From assembly GCA_009869945.1 (NCBI GenBank), contig WIXG01000678.1:1-27287 (forward strand): a stretch of DNA of 27,287 bases. The letters run 5' to 3'. Below the pieces are notes generated by a model. The model was not told where the DNA came from. It ran no database searches and worked only from the letters and a program-made list of their open reading frames with translations. Positions within the stretch are counted from its first letter, which is position 1. Each line of letters starts with the position of its first letter. A program made the position numbers and the translations under genes. The DNA is from Mesaphorura yosii. Its lineage: Eukaryota; Arthropoda; Collembola; Poduromorpha; Tullbergiidae. Of this stretch, positions 19,088-27,287 are shown piece by piece.

Positions 19088-19170
19088 CGTGTTATCGTTA
19101 ACTCGGTTGAATTTCTTGGTAACTGGATCTCAAAATTTTGTATCTGAAGCAGGACTCCGAGGTTCCTTGT

Positions 19171-19176
19171 TTTATA
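19171..19176 (-). promoter_or_regulatory. TATA box of gene A
   Basis: On the minus strand GGTATAAAAC lies 84 bases before the ATG. The flank GAGCTC...ATTAAT-like is shared with the upstream region of gene B, where the matching site reads GGTTTAAAAACC (20620-20631), so the core promoters are homologous. Confidence 0.5.
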
Positions 19177-19363
19177 CCTAAAATTGGAGCTCATTAACTG
19201 CGGAATTTAAGCTTATACAATGTTTGCTGGTAAATCGGCAGCTTTCCTGTCATGTCATTTTAATAAAATTCAGGTTTATTCAGTCAGTTAGTCCGAGCAT
19301 GTGTCCATCTCCAGCTATGGAAAATTATGGGAAAGAAACATGCCACGCACGCGCCAGAGACGT

Positions 19364-19531
19364 GCATTTGATTGGCAGCGAAAGAGCTGGAACATTAATT
19401 TTCTGTATTTAGACACACGTTCTCAATCGCCGGTGTCCTGCAATCCAGCGTCCTGTTTCGCAGTGGAATTTAATGAATTGGATGAAGCAGGCCCCCAAAC
19501 GTCTCAGCCCCGTCGTGTCTTCTCAAGTTCA
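19364..19531 (+). repeat. Dispersed repeat, copy 2 (upstream of gene A)
   Basis: Matches copy 1 at 6161-6399 in the same orientation, from GCATTTGATTGGCAGCGAAA to TCTTCTCAAGTTCA. Bases 19487-19507 are the exact reverse complement of 14475-14495. A diverged third copy is at 20861-20920. It lies about 280 bases before the ATG of gene A. Confidence 0.6.
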
Positions 19532-19727
19532 CGGTCACCGATCATGCGTGTTCATGAAGTTTTCATATAACAATCAGACCATGGCTCAGCTTTCATACAT
19601 AATTATTTAACTGACGGTTCAAAGCTTCCAGAATCGAACTGATTATGCAAAAATAATGAGTGACGAGTTGTACAGGTTGCGTTTGAGTAGAATTAAATCA
19701 ATTGCATTTATTGCTAGAGCCGAATTT

Positions 19728-19733
19728 TTTATT
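19728..19733 (-). terminator. Polyadenylation signal of gene B
   Basis: AATAAA on the minus strand, 121 bases after the stop at 19855. Another copy on this strand occurs near 19706. Confidence 0.5.
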
Positions 19734-19854
19734 GTGTACATGCTTTTAGATTTGAAATGATAGGATTTATGTTGGCGTTGAAATAGAAATCGAAATCACG
19801 TTCGCGTGTCAACGTCTTTCTTCTTCATTGATGTTTTCACGTTTCTTTCCTGTC

Positions 19855-20538
19855 TTAGTAAACGGAACCAACTGTAGGAAATGGAAATGGTGGAAACGGA
19901 CGCGGTGGAAGTGGCCAATGCGGAAATGGACGAGGTGGGACTGGGCGGATACGCAATGCGGTCCTGGTCACATTACGCAATGATTCAACGACCTGCTCAA
20001 CAGTGCCGGTCAATGAGCTTTCGAGGCCTTCAATTGCTCCTTCCAGATTCTGAAGCTGGGTCGCGAGTGGGCCCGTCACCTGCCATACGGAGGTTTAACA
20101 ATTCTTTACCGCGGTTCTCATTTCGTCGAAGTAAAGCATTATTGCTTTGTTACCTCCCCCAGAAGGGCGTCAATTGTAGTTGTCACATTCTGCAAAAGGG
20201 CTGATGATGTGGCGATGGCGTCGCTCCCGACGAGGGCACTGAAGCTGAAGCTCAGGATACCGGCCGACAAAGCCTGCGAATGAAATACGATACGAATGCA
20301 GGCGAGTGTGCGATTTGCGGAGCCCAGGGGTTTCCTGTGTACGTAAACTTACGCGTTCGAGGGACCCAAACCCGTCCAGGAGGGTCTGGACGACGCTACC
20401 CAAAGTTGCACGAACCGTCGCGTTTACGTGGGCGGGTGGCGCTTGACGTACTGCCAAGACGCTCGTTGGGCCGACGCTAAGCAAGCAACAAGCGACAAGG
20501 ACCAGCGTTCCAAAGACTGTGAAGTGACGACCTTCCAT
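19855..20538 (-). CDS. Small secreted protein B, three exons, Pro-rich tail, unknown family
   Basis: Exons on the minus strand: 20538-20353, 20273-20154 and 20079-19855, joined across introns of 79 bp (GTAAGT...TTCGCAG) and 74 bp (GTAACA...ATGGCAG), all phase 0. The product has 176 residues. Residues 1-29 form a signal peptide (MEGRHFTVFGTLVLVACCLL...VLA). Then come VRQAPPAHVN, a Ser/Ala-rich exon 2, and in exon 3 a likely amphipathic helix (LQNLEGAIEGLESSLTGTVE) followed by a Pro/Phe-rich tail with the repeated unit PPRPFP. There are two N-x-T sites. Exon number, phases, signal peptide and the 5' flank match gene A, so A and B arose by tandem duplication; B is intact. I recognise no family. 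A secreted or cuticle- or gut-associated role is possible but is inference only. Confidence 0.68.
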
Positions 20539-20748
20539 TGTATCTTGATTGGATTATGGAAGAAAAGACAAAATTGACCCACAAACTTGTGCCTGAATTA
20601 CGTTTCTGAGGCGGCATGGTTTTTAAACCGAAATTTCAGCTCATTAATTCCCGGATTTAACCATCCATAGCTTTCTTTACTTGTCTCCGCTTGTAAATCG
20701 ACACAATTCAGTACAAACCAGAATCAATTCAAATTGGGTCGATCTCAG

Positions 20749-20763
20749 TGACGTCATGAGTCA
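20749..20763. promoter_or_regulatory. Adjacent CRE-like and AP-1-like sites upstream of gene B
   Basis: TGACGTCA (20749-20756) is followed directly by TGAGTCA (20757-20763), about 210 bases before the ATG of gene B. These are the textbook palindromic binding sites of CREB/ATF and AP-1 bZIP factors. Exact abutting copies are unlikely in random sequence, but binding is unproven. The pair is not conserved at the matching place upstream of gene A. Confidence 0.4.
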
Positions 20764-20860
20764 ATCAAAATGAACAGAAAAGTCAATCAAATCGCACGGG
20801 TCCAGTTTCGACAGTTTTGAGTGCTGGAAAATGGGCCAACAAATATAAGAATTCTTTACA

Positions 20861-20920
20861 TTGATTGGCAGCCGGAGCCTGATAATTCATTACTGGTTAT
20901 TTAATCACACGTTTTGAATT
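20861..20920 (+). repeat. Dispersed repeat, copy 3 (diverged, upstream of gene B)
   Basis: TTGATTGGCAGC, an AATTCATT block and CACACGTTTT align in order with copy 2. The place, about 320 bases before the gene B ATG, parallels that of copy 2 before gene A, so it was probably carried along in the tandem duplication. Confidence 0.45.
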
Positions 20921-21538
20921 ACGCCGAAATGATTTGAGTGCCAGTGTCTAGGCGCTCATTATAAATTCATCTACGTAATAGAATTCCAAAGTCTACGTTG
21001 ATGAAGCCGTGACAAATCGGCCGACGGGCATTGCTCTGTACGCCCAGTTCTATATTCTGAGACCACTGCAATTTGAAAGTAAGTGCAATTGTGTCATAAG
21101 TTGAGCCGTCAGCTCACAATTTTCCTACTCATTTACTGATTTACTCTAAATCTTGACTATCGATTATTTTTTATCGTGGATATTTTTAGAAGCTGAAGCT
21201 GATTGTCCATCATTCTAATTCTACATCACTGAAGCGCTCTGCCGAAGAGCACACGATTATTATTTAATATGTACACCGTAGATACGCAATAATTAATAAA
21301 ATAGCACTTGTCATCTCGATGGTTATTACGCAATCTTGATTCGGTGATTGTGCGCATGCAATTCGAAGCGTACGTCTCGTAATCGTTTCCCACCTTCAAT
21401 TGCTTTTTTTGCTTGATGAGAGCCTCGACCAGGTGAATTTCAAGGTCTCAAGTATTTTAACGTGTGCTCCGTCCGCAGAGGCACTCAGAAACGTTTTATC
21501 TTCGACATTCAGCGCAAGTAGCAATTTCTGGCTTGTTA

Positions 21539-23075
21539 ATGGCTCGCTCATGCTTGCCTCCCGTGGCGGTGGCCACGGTGACTGCTTTTGTGGTGCTTGC
21601 GCTTGGGTCCCTGTGTTGCCACGCTGTTGGAGCTGAATCAGCTGACGAAGCGCAGGCTCAACCCGAGTCTAAGACAGAGCCCGGCTCCCCGCTCTTCCTG
21701 ACTCCGTACATCACCTCCGGGCAGATCGAGATCGCGCAGTCTCTGGCAAAGGTGGGCCGCCTCCCACTGGCGCCTCCGGGCCCTCAGCGGGGGAGTTTCT
21801 CGGGATTCATCACCGTCGACTCGGAGAACGACTCGCATCTCTTCTTTTGGTTCTTCCCTGCGCTTGTAAGTCTCCCACGCCCGTTCAATGACTGGGAATT
21901 CGTGTATTCATGCATTGTACAATAAATATACCCAGAACGAGCCCGCCTCCGCCCCGCTCATCGTCTGGCTCGACGGCGGTCCCGGCGTCTCGAACTTCCT
22001 TTCCGTCTTCAATCAAAACGGCCCGTACTCGCTCGACCCAGTGACGGGGGCCTTGCAAGCCCGCCCGCAAGACGCAGACTGGACTCGCAACTACTCCATC
22101 ATTTACGTTGAGAGCCCTGTCGGGACGGGTTTCAGCTTTACGGGTGCCGGGGTGTATCCGGCCACCAGTGAGGAGAGCGCCGTGGATCTGCTGACATTCC
22201 TCCGTCAATTCAGACAGCTATTCCCCGAGCACGCGTCCGCCGACCTGCACATATTTGGCGAATCGTACGGCGGCCATTTCGCGCCCCCTCTCGCGACGCT
22301 CCTCCACCGCGAGGCGCCTGCGCCTGAATTCAACCTGAAAGGCGTGATGCTCGCCGTGCCGTGGGTAAACCCGTACATTCAGGCTCCGTTCTATGCCGAC
22401 TTCCTGCACGAACTCGGGTTGATCGACGGCGGCGCGACCAAACAGCACTTTGAAACAGAGCAGCTCCGTATGCAGCAGCTTATCAGCACCGGCGACCTCG
22501 CCGCCGCCAAGGAAGCGTGGACGAACCTCATTTCGAGCCCCAACTCGACGTTTCACAACGTGACGGGGTTTACGTCCGCTTTCAACGCGGTGCAGGATTC
22601 GCTCGACCCCTCCGCCTTCGGATTCGCGGCGTACGCGGAGCGGCCGGAATTCCGCTCAGCCGTGCACGTGGGAAACGTGAGCTACGACCTTGTCAGTGCG
22701 GGCGTGCAGGCAGCAATGGCGACCGAGTTTATGGAGTCGAAGGCAGGTCATGTTGAGAGGCTCCTGGACGCGGGGTACAACGTCACGCTCGTCGCGGGGC
22801 AGCTCGACCTGAGCATCATTCATCGGGGCGTGGAGGCGATGGCGGAGGCTCTGCAGTGGGAAGGTAGGCAGGAATTCGCAGAGGCGACTCGCAACGTGTG
22901 GACCGTGAAAGGCACCGGCGGCGGCGCTCTGCCTGCGGGTTACGTCCGCCAAGCCCGGAATTTGGCGTATGTACTCCTGAGAAACACGGGCCACATGTGG
23001 CTGATTGATCAGCCCGCCTGGGGCATGGAACTGGCCAAAATGTTTTTACCACGCATGACGAATGCCTCGAAATGA
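21539..23075 (+). CDS. Serine carboxypeptidase, peptidase family S10
   Basis: Exons 21539-21865 and 21936-23075; the intron of 70 bp is GTAAGT...ACCCAG, phase 0. The product has 488 residues with a signal peptide of about 32. The alpha/beta-hydrolase fold of S10 enzymes is clear: WLDGGPG (oxyanion region), NGPYSL, ESPVGTGFSF, and the catalytic triad Ser219 in GESYGG, Asp400 in AGQLDL, His462 in NTGHMWLIDQP. The enzyme removes C-terminal residues from peptides in lysosomes, secretions or gut lumen. It resembles the vitellogenic/CPVL and retinoid-inducible branches more than the plant and yeast type, because the usual NGGPGCSS is DGGPGVSN here, lacking the Cys. ATG 21539 is the first that gives a signal peptide. 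The 3' end converges with the GST gene. Confidence 0.9.
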
Positions 23076-23080
23076 ATAAA
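23075..23080 (+). terminator. AATAAA at the carboxypeptidase stop codon
   Basis: The hexamer begins with the last base of the TGA stop (23073-23075). The mRNA would therefore end inside the converging GST coding end. Confidence 0.5.
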
Positions 23081-23107
23081 TCAACCAATGAATTGTACCA
23101 TTGTACA

Positions 23108-23895
23108 TCATTTATTTTTTCCCGCCCATTTCTGCACGATGTTTTGAAATATTTCGGCGTTCAGTGGCATGGCCGGCTTAGGTCTCGCCGCCACCCAGGA
23201 CTTGATTGCTGGAATCTCGTAGAAACTGCGCCCAGCTCTCTCCAGCGCTGGATACTCCTTCCCATCGCCGTAGAGGCGAATCCCGCAAAAATCCTCGTAG
23301 TGCTTCAGCGTTTGGTGGACGACAAAGTCCGCCCACGTCAGGCTCTCGCCAACGAGAAACACGCCCATGTCCGAGCCGCCGTTGCCGTTCGTCTCGATGA
23401 TCTCGTTAAATTTACGCAGATATTTCGGCGTCACAACTTCGAGCAGACTCTTCATGATTTCCTTCTGCTTCTCGCCGTCGGTCTCCCAGAAGTACGGTCG
23501 AAATTCCGTCGTGTAATCGACGAGAGAGTCGACAATCTCGTCACATTTCGCAGATTCGTAGTCGTCGGCTCCGACAAGGCCAAATCGTAGCGCGAGGAAG
23601 CGGTTTATGGCTCTGCTCTGCGCAATCTGCCTCCCATCGACCTCTAAAACGGGAACTTGGCCCCATGGAAACTCTAAAAATGAGTAGGTGAATGAAATTC
23701 GTACCATTTCCTTCAATTTCGTAGAATGAGCGAAATCTAACTTGCTTTAAGTTCATCCGACATCACGGGAAGGTTCGGCTCAGCTGGAAATCGCTCGTCT
23801 TCGTAAGGGACGCCCGCGTATGCGAAAATGAAGCGAGTTATCTCTGCCACTCCCGTCCAGTCGTAGTAAATCAGTTTGTATTTGCTGTTGCCCAT
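23108..23895 (-). CDS. Sigma-class glutathione S-transferase (HPGDS-like)
   Basis: Exons on the minus strand: 23895-23742 and 23673-23108; the intron of 68 bp is GTTAGA...TTTTTAG and splits a Lys codon. The product has 239 residues. The N-terminal thioredoxin-like domain reads KLIYYDWTGVAEITRFIFAY with the Tyr of sigma GSTs, FPWGQVPVLEVDG, and QSRAINRFLA, the SNAIL/TRAIL-type glutathione-binding turn. The helical C-terminal domain contains LTWADFVV, then the end motif PAIKSWVAARP. The enzyme conjugates glutathione to electrophiles or isomerises prostaglandin-like substrates in the cytosol. It is somewhat longer than the usual 200-210 residues because of an insert around NGNGGSD and a longer tail. 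The start at 23895 is the first in-frame ATG and matches family starts. It is divergent from legumain and convergent with the carboxypeptidase. Confidence 0.9.
23111..23116 (-). terminator. AATAAA overlapping the GST stop region
   Basis: On the minus strand the last two sense codons (AAT AAA) directly before the TGA form the hexamer. Confidence 0.45.
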
Positions 23896-24786
23896 TTCGA
23901 CGAGGGTCCAGGCACGGTTTTTCCTGTCTGCGTGTGTACTGGTTAAAAGACCCAAAACGACTGACTGTTCGGCGAGTCCGACCTTAATTGACTGTAGTCC
24001 GAGTATATGAATTAAATTGCTTTCAAGGCCGGACTCGCCGAACGCTGAAACACCACATCATCTTCACTTAAGAGCTAACGATTACATAAAGCAGCAAGCA
24101 GCGTACCATTTTTTATTGTCTACGCCAATTGAAGAGCAATTTTCTGGATCGATTCCATTAGCGAATTGAATCCGTCAGCAAATTCGCATTGTACCCCTAA
24201 ACTATTGGCAAATTGGATGAATAAATCCGAATAACCTGATCAAAACACTTGAAATGCACCTGAATAGTAATTATGGCTTTTATGACTCATTTTCCTGCCT
24301 TCTGCGCTGCGGTCGTTGTGTTTGGAGAACGACGCGCTATGCCACAAGTTGACTGGCTTGGCTAGATGGACTTTTGCACTCTGTTATCAGTTCTGAGCAC
24401 AATTTGCTAAACATAACTTGCGATTACACAATTATACATGAGCACGACGCAGTTTTTGCTGCAGACGAGAACGGGTTCATGCACATGATTAATTTCACTG
24501 CATGACACAAACAAAAGCACAAAGTAAAGTACCTAAAACGCAAGAGATAAAGCACACGCAATGATTCACGCGAGACGCGAGCATGAGAAGATTCAACTCC
24601 AACTTTAAACAAAAACAAGATTCAACTACGAACGACAGTCAGACGACAATTTTAACTTGCTGGCAGTTGCCTTGCCTTGCTTTTTTTACTGCCTGAGTTC
24701 GAGTTCATCTATCTTGTTTGCGTTTACTCTTCAATTTAGCCTTGATCAATTAATTGAATTAACAAAGTTACGGTCGCAGGTACAAA
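23896..24786. other. Divergent promoter region of GST and legumain
   Basis: No gene. It holds the inverted repeat at 23967-24043. Near the legumain start, TTACGGTCGCAG (ending at 24780) could be a splice acceptor for a 5' UTR intron. Confidence 0.4.
23967..24043. repeat. Inverted repeat, 19-bp arms, upstream of GST
   Basis: The left arm GTTCGGCGAGTCCGACCTT (23967-23985) and right arm AAGGCCGGACTCGCCGAAC (24025-24043) are reverse complements but for one base (the mismatch would be a G-U pair in RNA). The spacer of 39 bases is AT-rich and contains TATATGA. It lies 72 bases upstream of the GST ATG. It could be a cruciform, a 5' UTR hairpin, a dimeric factor site or a foldback-element remnant. 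Confidence 0.75.
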
Positions 24787-26313
24787 ATGCGCCTCATTCT
24801 GCTGCTCTTCGCCGCCTTCGCCCTGGCGGCTCCCTCGGACCTTTTGGCCCAGTACGTCGTAAACGACCGGGCAGACTGGTCAGTTTCATCAGACAGCGAC
24901 TGGGATAGCTGGGATAGAGGCTTTGGGAGTGACGAGCGCTTCGATCCCGACCCCGCCTCCGGGGGCGAAGCTCAAACCCCGCAAATCCATGCCGTGCTCG
25001 TCGCAGGCTCCGCCGGGTATGGGAATTACCGCCACCAGGCCGACGTCTGTCATGCCTACCAGCTTCTGGCTCGGAATGGAGTCCCGAAGGAGAATATCGT
25101 CGTGATGATGGTCGACGACATTGCCTATGATAAACAGAACCCTACGCCTGGTGTGATCATTAATCGCCCGAACGGGTCGGACGTCTACGCCGGCGTGCCG
25201 AAGGACTACACGGGCAAGGACGTCACGCCAGAAGTCTTCTTGAAAGTCCTGCTCGGAGATGCGGAGGGATTGCGGGGGATTGGCTCTGGCAAGGTCCTGA
25301 ATTCCGGCCCCAACGACCACGTCTTCATCAACTTTGTCGACCACGGCGCCCCGGGCCTCGTCGCCTTCCCCGAATCAGAGCTGCACGCAAAGGACCTCGA
25401 ACAGGTCCTGAAGCAGATGCACACGCAACGGAGGTACAAACGCCTAGTTTTTTACCTCGAAGCCTGCGAGTCCGGCTCGATGTTCGAAAATATCCTTCCC
25501 CAAAACATGGGCATTTTCGCGACGACGGCGGCGAACGGCGAAGAGTCCTCGTATGCGGTGTACTTTGACCCCGAGCGGCAAACTTACCTGGGCGACGTGT
25601 ACAGTGTGAATTGGATGGAGGACAGCGACCAGGAGGACCTCAGCCGAGAGACACTGCAGAGGCAGTACACGCTCGTGAAGAAGGAGACAAACACGAGCCA
25701 TGTAATGGAGTATGGCGATAAGAGGTTCAGGAATCTGCCCGTCGGGGAATTTTTGGGGGAGCCGAGTGCCGATGTGGAGCCAATCGTTTATGAGCCTGTG
25801 GTCTTTGACCCCATCGACAGCAGAGACGTTCCCCGCATTCTGCTGGAGAAAAGGATGGAATTGGCTGGCACGCTGGACGAGCGGCAGGAGGCGAAGCAGA
25901 AGCTTGTCAGGTTTCACAAGGTAAATAAATTCAAATTACCCGCTTGGTCGTTCGGGGCTTGAATTAGTCTGACTTGGGTAAAAACATCGCTTTTTTGCTC
26001 GTTTTTTCAGATGCGCAAGCTCGTGACTCAGCAATTTATGCGGATAATCGATGAACTGACCGGTGGCGACTTGCAGGAGAGGACTCGGCTCCTGAAGAGT
26101 CGGTACCCGCTCCGTAATTTCGGCTGCTACGAACCCGTCGCAAAGTACTTTTCAAGCCACTGCTTCTCCATCGCGAGAAATCCGTACACAATGTCCAAGC
26201 TCTACATTTTCGTGAACATGTGCGAGACGGGATGGAAGAAGGAGGCGATACTGGAGGCCATGGCGGGCGTGTGTGGAAAGTACGATGATGGGGAGATGAC
26301 GGGGATTGAATGA
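24787..26313 (+). CDS. LGMN: Legumain (asparaginyl endopeptidase, family C13)
   Basis: Exons 24787-25920 and 26011-26313; the intron of 90 bp is GTAAAT...TTTTTTCAG, phase 0. The product has 478 residues. Signal peptide [20 protein letters not shown], then an acidic, Asp/Trp-rich segment (about 28-60), then the caspase-like C13 fold: [32 protein letters not shown], the catalytic His186 in FVDHGAPG and Cys227 in [10 protein letters not shown], 41 residues apart as in human legumain. The C-terminal helical pro-domain (about 360-478) is present with its cysteines. Legumain cleaves after Asn in acidic lysosomes and, in many arthropods, in the gut. The start is fixed by the signal peptide. The acidic extension before the fold is longer than usual. 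Confidence 0.92.
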
Positions 26314-26386
26314 GCTGACACGTGACAGGAGACTCCGCCCCCCATCCACTTTAGACTTTAACGTGACTCAACAATTAATATTTGTC

Positions 26387-26392
26387 AATAAA
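26387..26392 (+). terminator. Polyadenylation signal of the legumain gene
   Basis: AATAAA 74 bases after the stop codon. Confidence 0.6.
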
Positions 26393-26610
26393 TCCGGAGA
26401 ATGACTCATTAAACACTTGCTAATCGCTATCGTTCAATTCTCGTTCGTGCTGATTGTCCTCTGAAACGTATTTTTTTACAATTTTTATCTGCCAACAGGT
26501 TTAAAGTGGCTTCGGCATATTTTTTACTCGAACTCGATCCAATTCCTAATCAAGCCCAGTCCAGTCCAATACAGTCAACTAATTACAGTGTCATTCAGCA
26601 TTTGTTCGGA
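26393..26610. other. Short spacer between legumain and the RNase III-like gene
   Basis: Contains a T-rich tract ending TCTGCCAACAG (26498), a plausible splice acceptor for a 5' UTR exon of the downstream gene. No coding sequence is seen. Confidence 0.35.
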
Positions 26611-27132
26611 ATGGGCAATGCGGACAGCCAACCAATTCAGAAGCTTCAGGCCGACCTCGGTTACACTTTTCAAAACAAGGAGCTGCTGAAGCAGGCACTG
26701 ACCCACGACAGTCTCCGAGTCTCGAATCCGAGCCTGCCGACGTATCAGCGACTGGAATTCCTCGGCGACAGCGTGATTCAGTTCGTCATTACAGATTTTC
26801 TGTACAATAAATTCCCAAAAGTTAGTACATCACACGGCTTTCTTAAAAATGATCCTTGATTCTTATTTTTCTTTCCACGTCAGGAGGAGGAGGGCGTGCT
26901 CAGCCAGAAGCGGGATGCGATGGTCTGCCAAAGCAGGCAGTTGGAGATCGCAAGAAAGCTGGGGCTCCAGGACGTTGTTCTGGTGGGAGACGAAAGGCTT
27001 GGAATCTCGTTCAAGCGCTGGGACAAGTTTGTCGAGTCTCTCATTGGCGGACTTTACCTCGACGCGGGAGGATACGAGCATGGGGCCGCGGCTGCCAAAA
27101 ACAGTGTGTACAAGCTGTGGGGGCTTGTTTGA
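26611..27132 (+). CDS. Short RNase III-domain protein, no dsRNA-binding domain
   Basis: Exons 26611-26820 and 26884-27132; the intron of 63 bp is GTTAGT...ACGTCAG, phase 0. The product has 152 residues, a single RNase III domain: [20 protein letters not shown], the signature [26 protein letters not shown], and [15 protein letters not shown]. There is no C-terminal dsRBD, and the total is much shorter than bacterial RNase III, Drosha or Dicer. Of the acidic residues known from E. coli RNase III (E38, E41, D45, E65, D114, E117), counterparts of E41, D45, E65 and E117 are kept (E49, D53, E73, E121), but E38 is Gln46 and D114 falls on Lys118, with an Asp one place earlier. It may be weakly active, inactive or RNA-binding. 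The N-terminus MGNADS fits an N-myristoylation consensus. ATG 26611 is the first in-frame ATG. Confidence 0.82.
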
Positions 27133-27238
27133 GAGTGCCGAACAGCTCCGTCCACGCGCGCTTCGTCGATTTAATCCGAAGCAAAGTATAATTATGTGAT
27201 GTAGCATTGGAATATTTCACCCGTTCCAAGTTTGAGTC

Positions 27239-27244
27239 AATAAA
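27239..27244 (+). terminator. Polyadenylation signal of the RNase III-like gene
   Basis: AATAAA 107 bases after the stop codon. Confidence 0.6.
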
Positions 27245-27287
27245 TTGGGAAAAATACTCACAAGGACGTAATTGCCGTTATTGGGCA

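Larger units (their letters stand above)
20539..21538. other. Intergenic between divergent gene B and carboxypeptidase
   Basis: The proximal part holds the gene B promoter region (TATA-like GGTTTAAAAACC, paired CRE/AP-1-like sites, repeat copy 3). Near the carboxypeptidase a sequence CTCCGTCCGCAG ending at 21479 looks like a splice acceptor and could end a 5' UTR intron beginning GTGAAT near 21432. No other gene is seen. Confidence 0.4.

Noticed and set aside
22218..22994. Antisense frames inside the carboxypeptidase
   Set aside because: Shadows of a GC-rich real exon; no family features.
1..27287. CRISPR arrays, tRNA or rRNA genes, bacterial operons
   Set aside because: None seen: no regular repeat-spacer pattern, no recognisable RNA-gene sequences, and the genes have eukaryotic introns.

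Overview
The window reads as nuclear DNA of an arthropod, most likely a springtail (Collembola). The reasons are short GT-AG introns of 60-80 bp, AATAAA signals at gene ends, arthropod-type chemoreceptor families (a gustatory-receptor-like 7TM protein and a divergent ionotropic receptor), and an intronless secreted FAD oxidase of a bacterial/fungal/plant type, a kind of acquired gene known from springtail genomes. The order is an inference from style, not a database match.

Layout. 1-2.1 kb: the 3' part of a Helitron (broken Pif1-type helicase, then a terminal hairpin and CTAG at 1165), a coding-like remnant and a GC-rich stretch without a convincing gene. 2.1-2.5 kb (-): an orphan immunoglobulin-domain exon. 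3.4-4.5 kb (+): a single-exon 7TM chemoreceptor candidate. 4.5-7.3 kb: mostly intergenic, with a GTAC-rich cluster, a dispersed repeat and the relic of a class III alcohol dehydrogenase (-). 7.9-11.0 kb (+): a two-exon secreted NIDO-AMOP-VWD-Sushi protein resembling Mesh/SUSD2. 12.4-14.0 kb (+): a single-exon berberine-bridge-like FAD oxidase. 14.0-15.9 kb: decayed coding-like fragments. 15.9-18.1 kb (+): an ionotropic-receptor-like gene broken by one frameshift. 18.4-20.5 kb (-): two tandem paralogous three-exon genes for small secreted proteins of unknown family; the distal copy carries an in-frame TGA. 21.5-27.1 kb: a compact block with serine carboxypeptidase (+), sigma-type glutathione S-transferase (-), legumain (+) and a short RNase III-domain protein (+).

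Several products enter the secretory route (Mesh-like protein, FAD oxidase, the small paralogues, carboxypeptidase, legumain). Carboxypeptidase, legumain and GST would fit gut digestion and detoxification, but nothing shows joint regulation. The carboxypeptidase and GST genes converge so closely that their stops lie 32 bp apart. GST and legumain are divergent across about 0.9 kb that holds a strong inverted repeat.

The items most worth following are the paralogous small secreted proteins, the FAD oxidase with both covalent-flavin residues, the RNase III-like protein with altered acidic residues, the inverted repeat upstream of GST, and the dispersed repeat family that joins the ADH relic to the small-protein locus.
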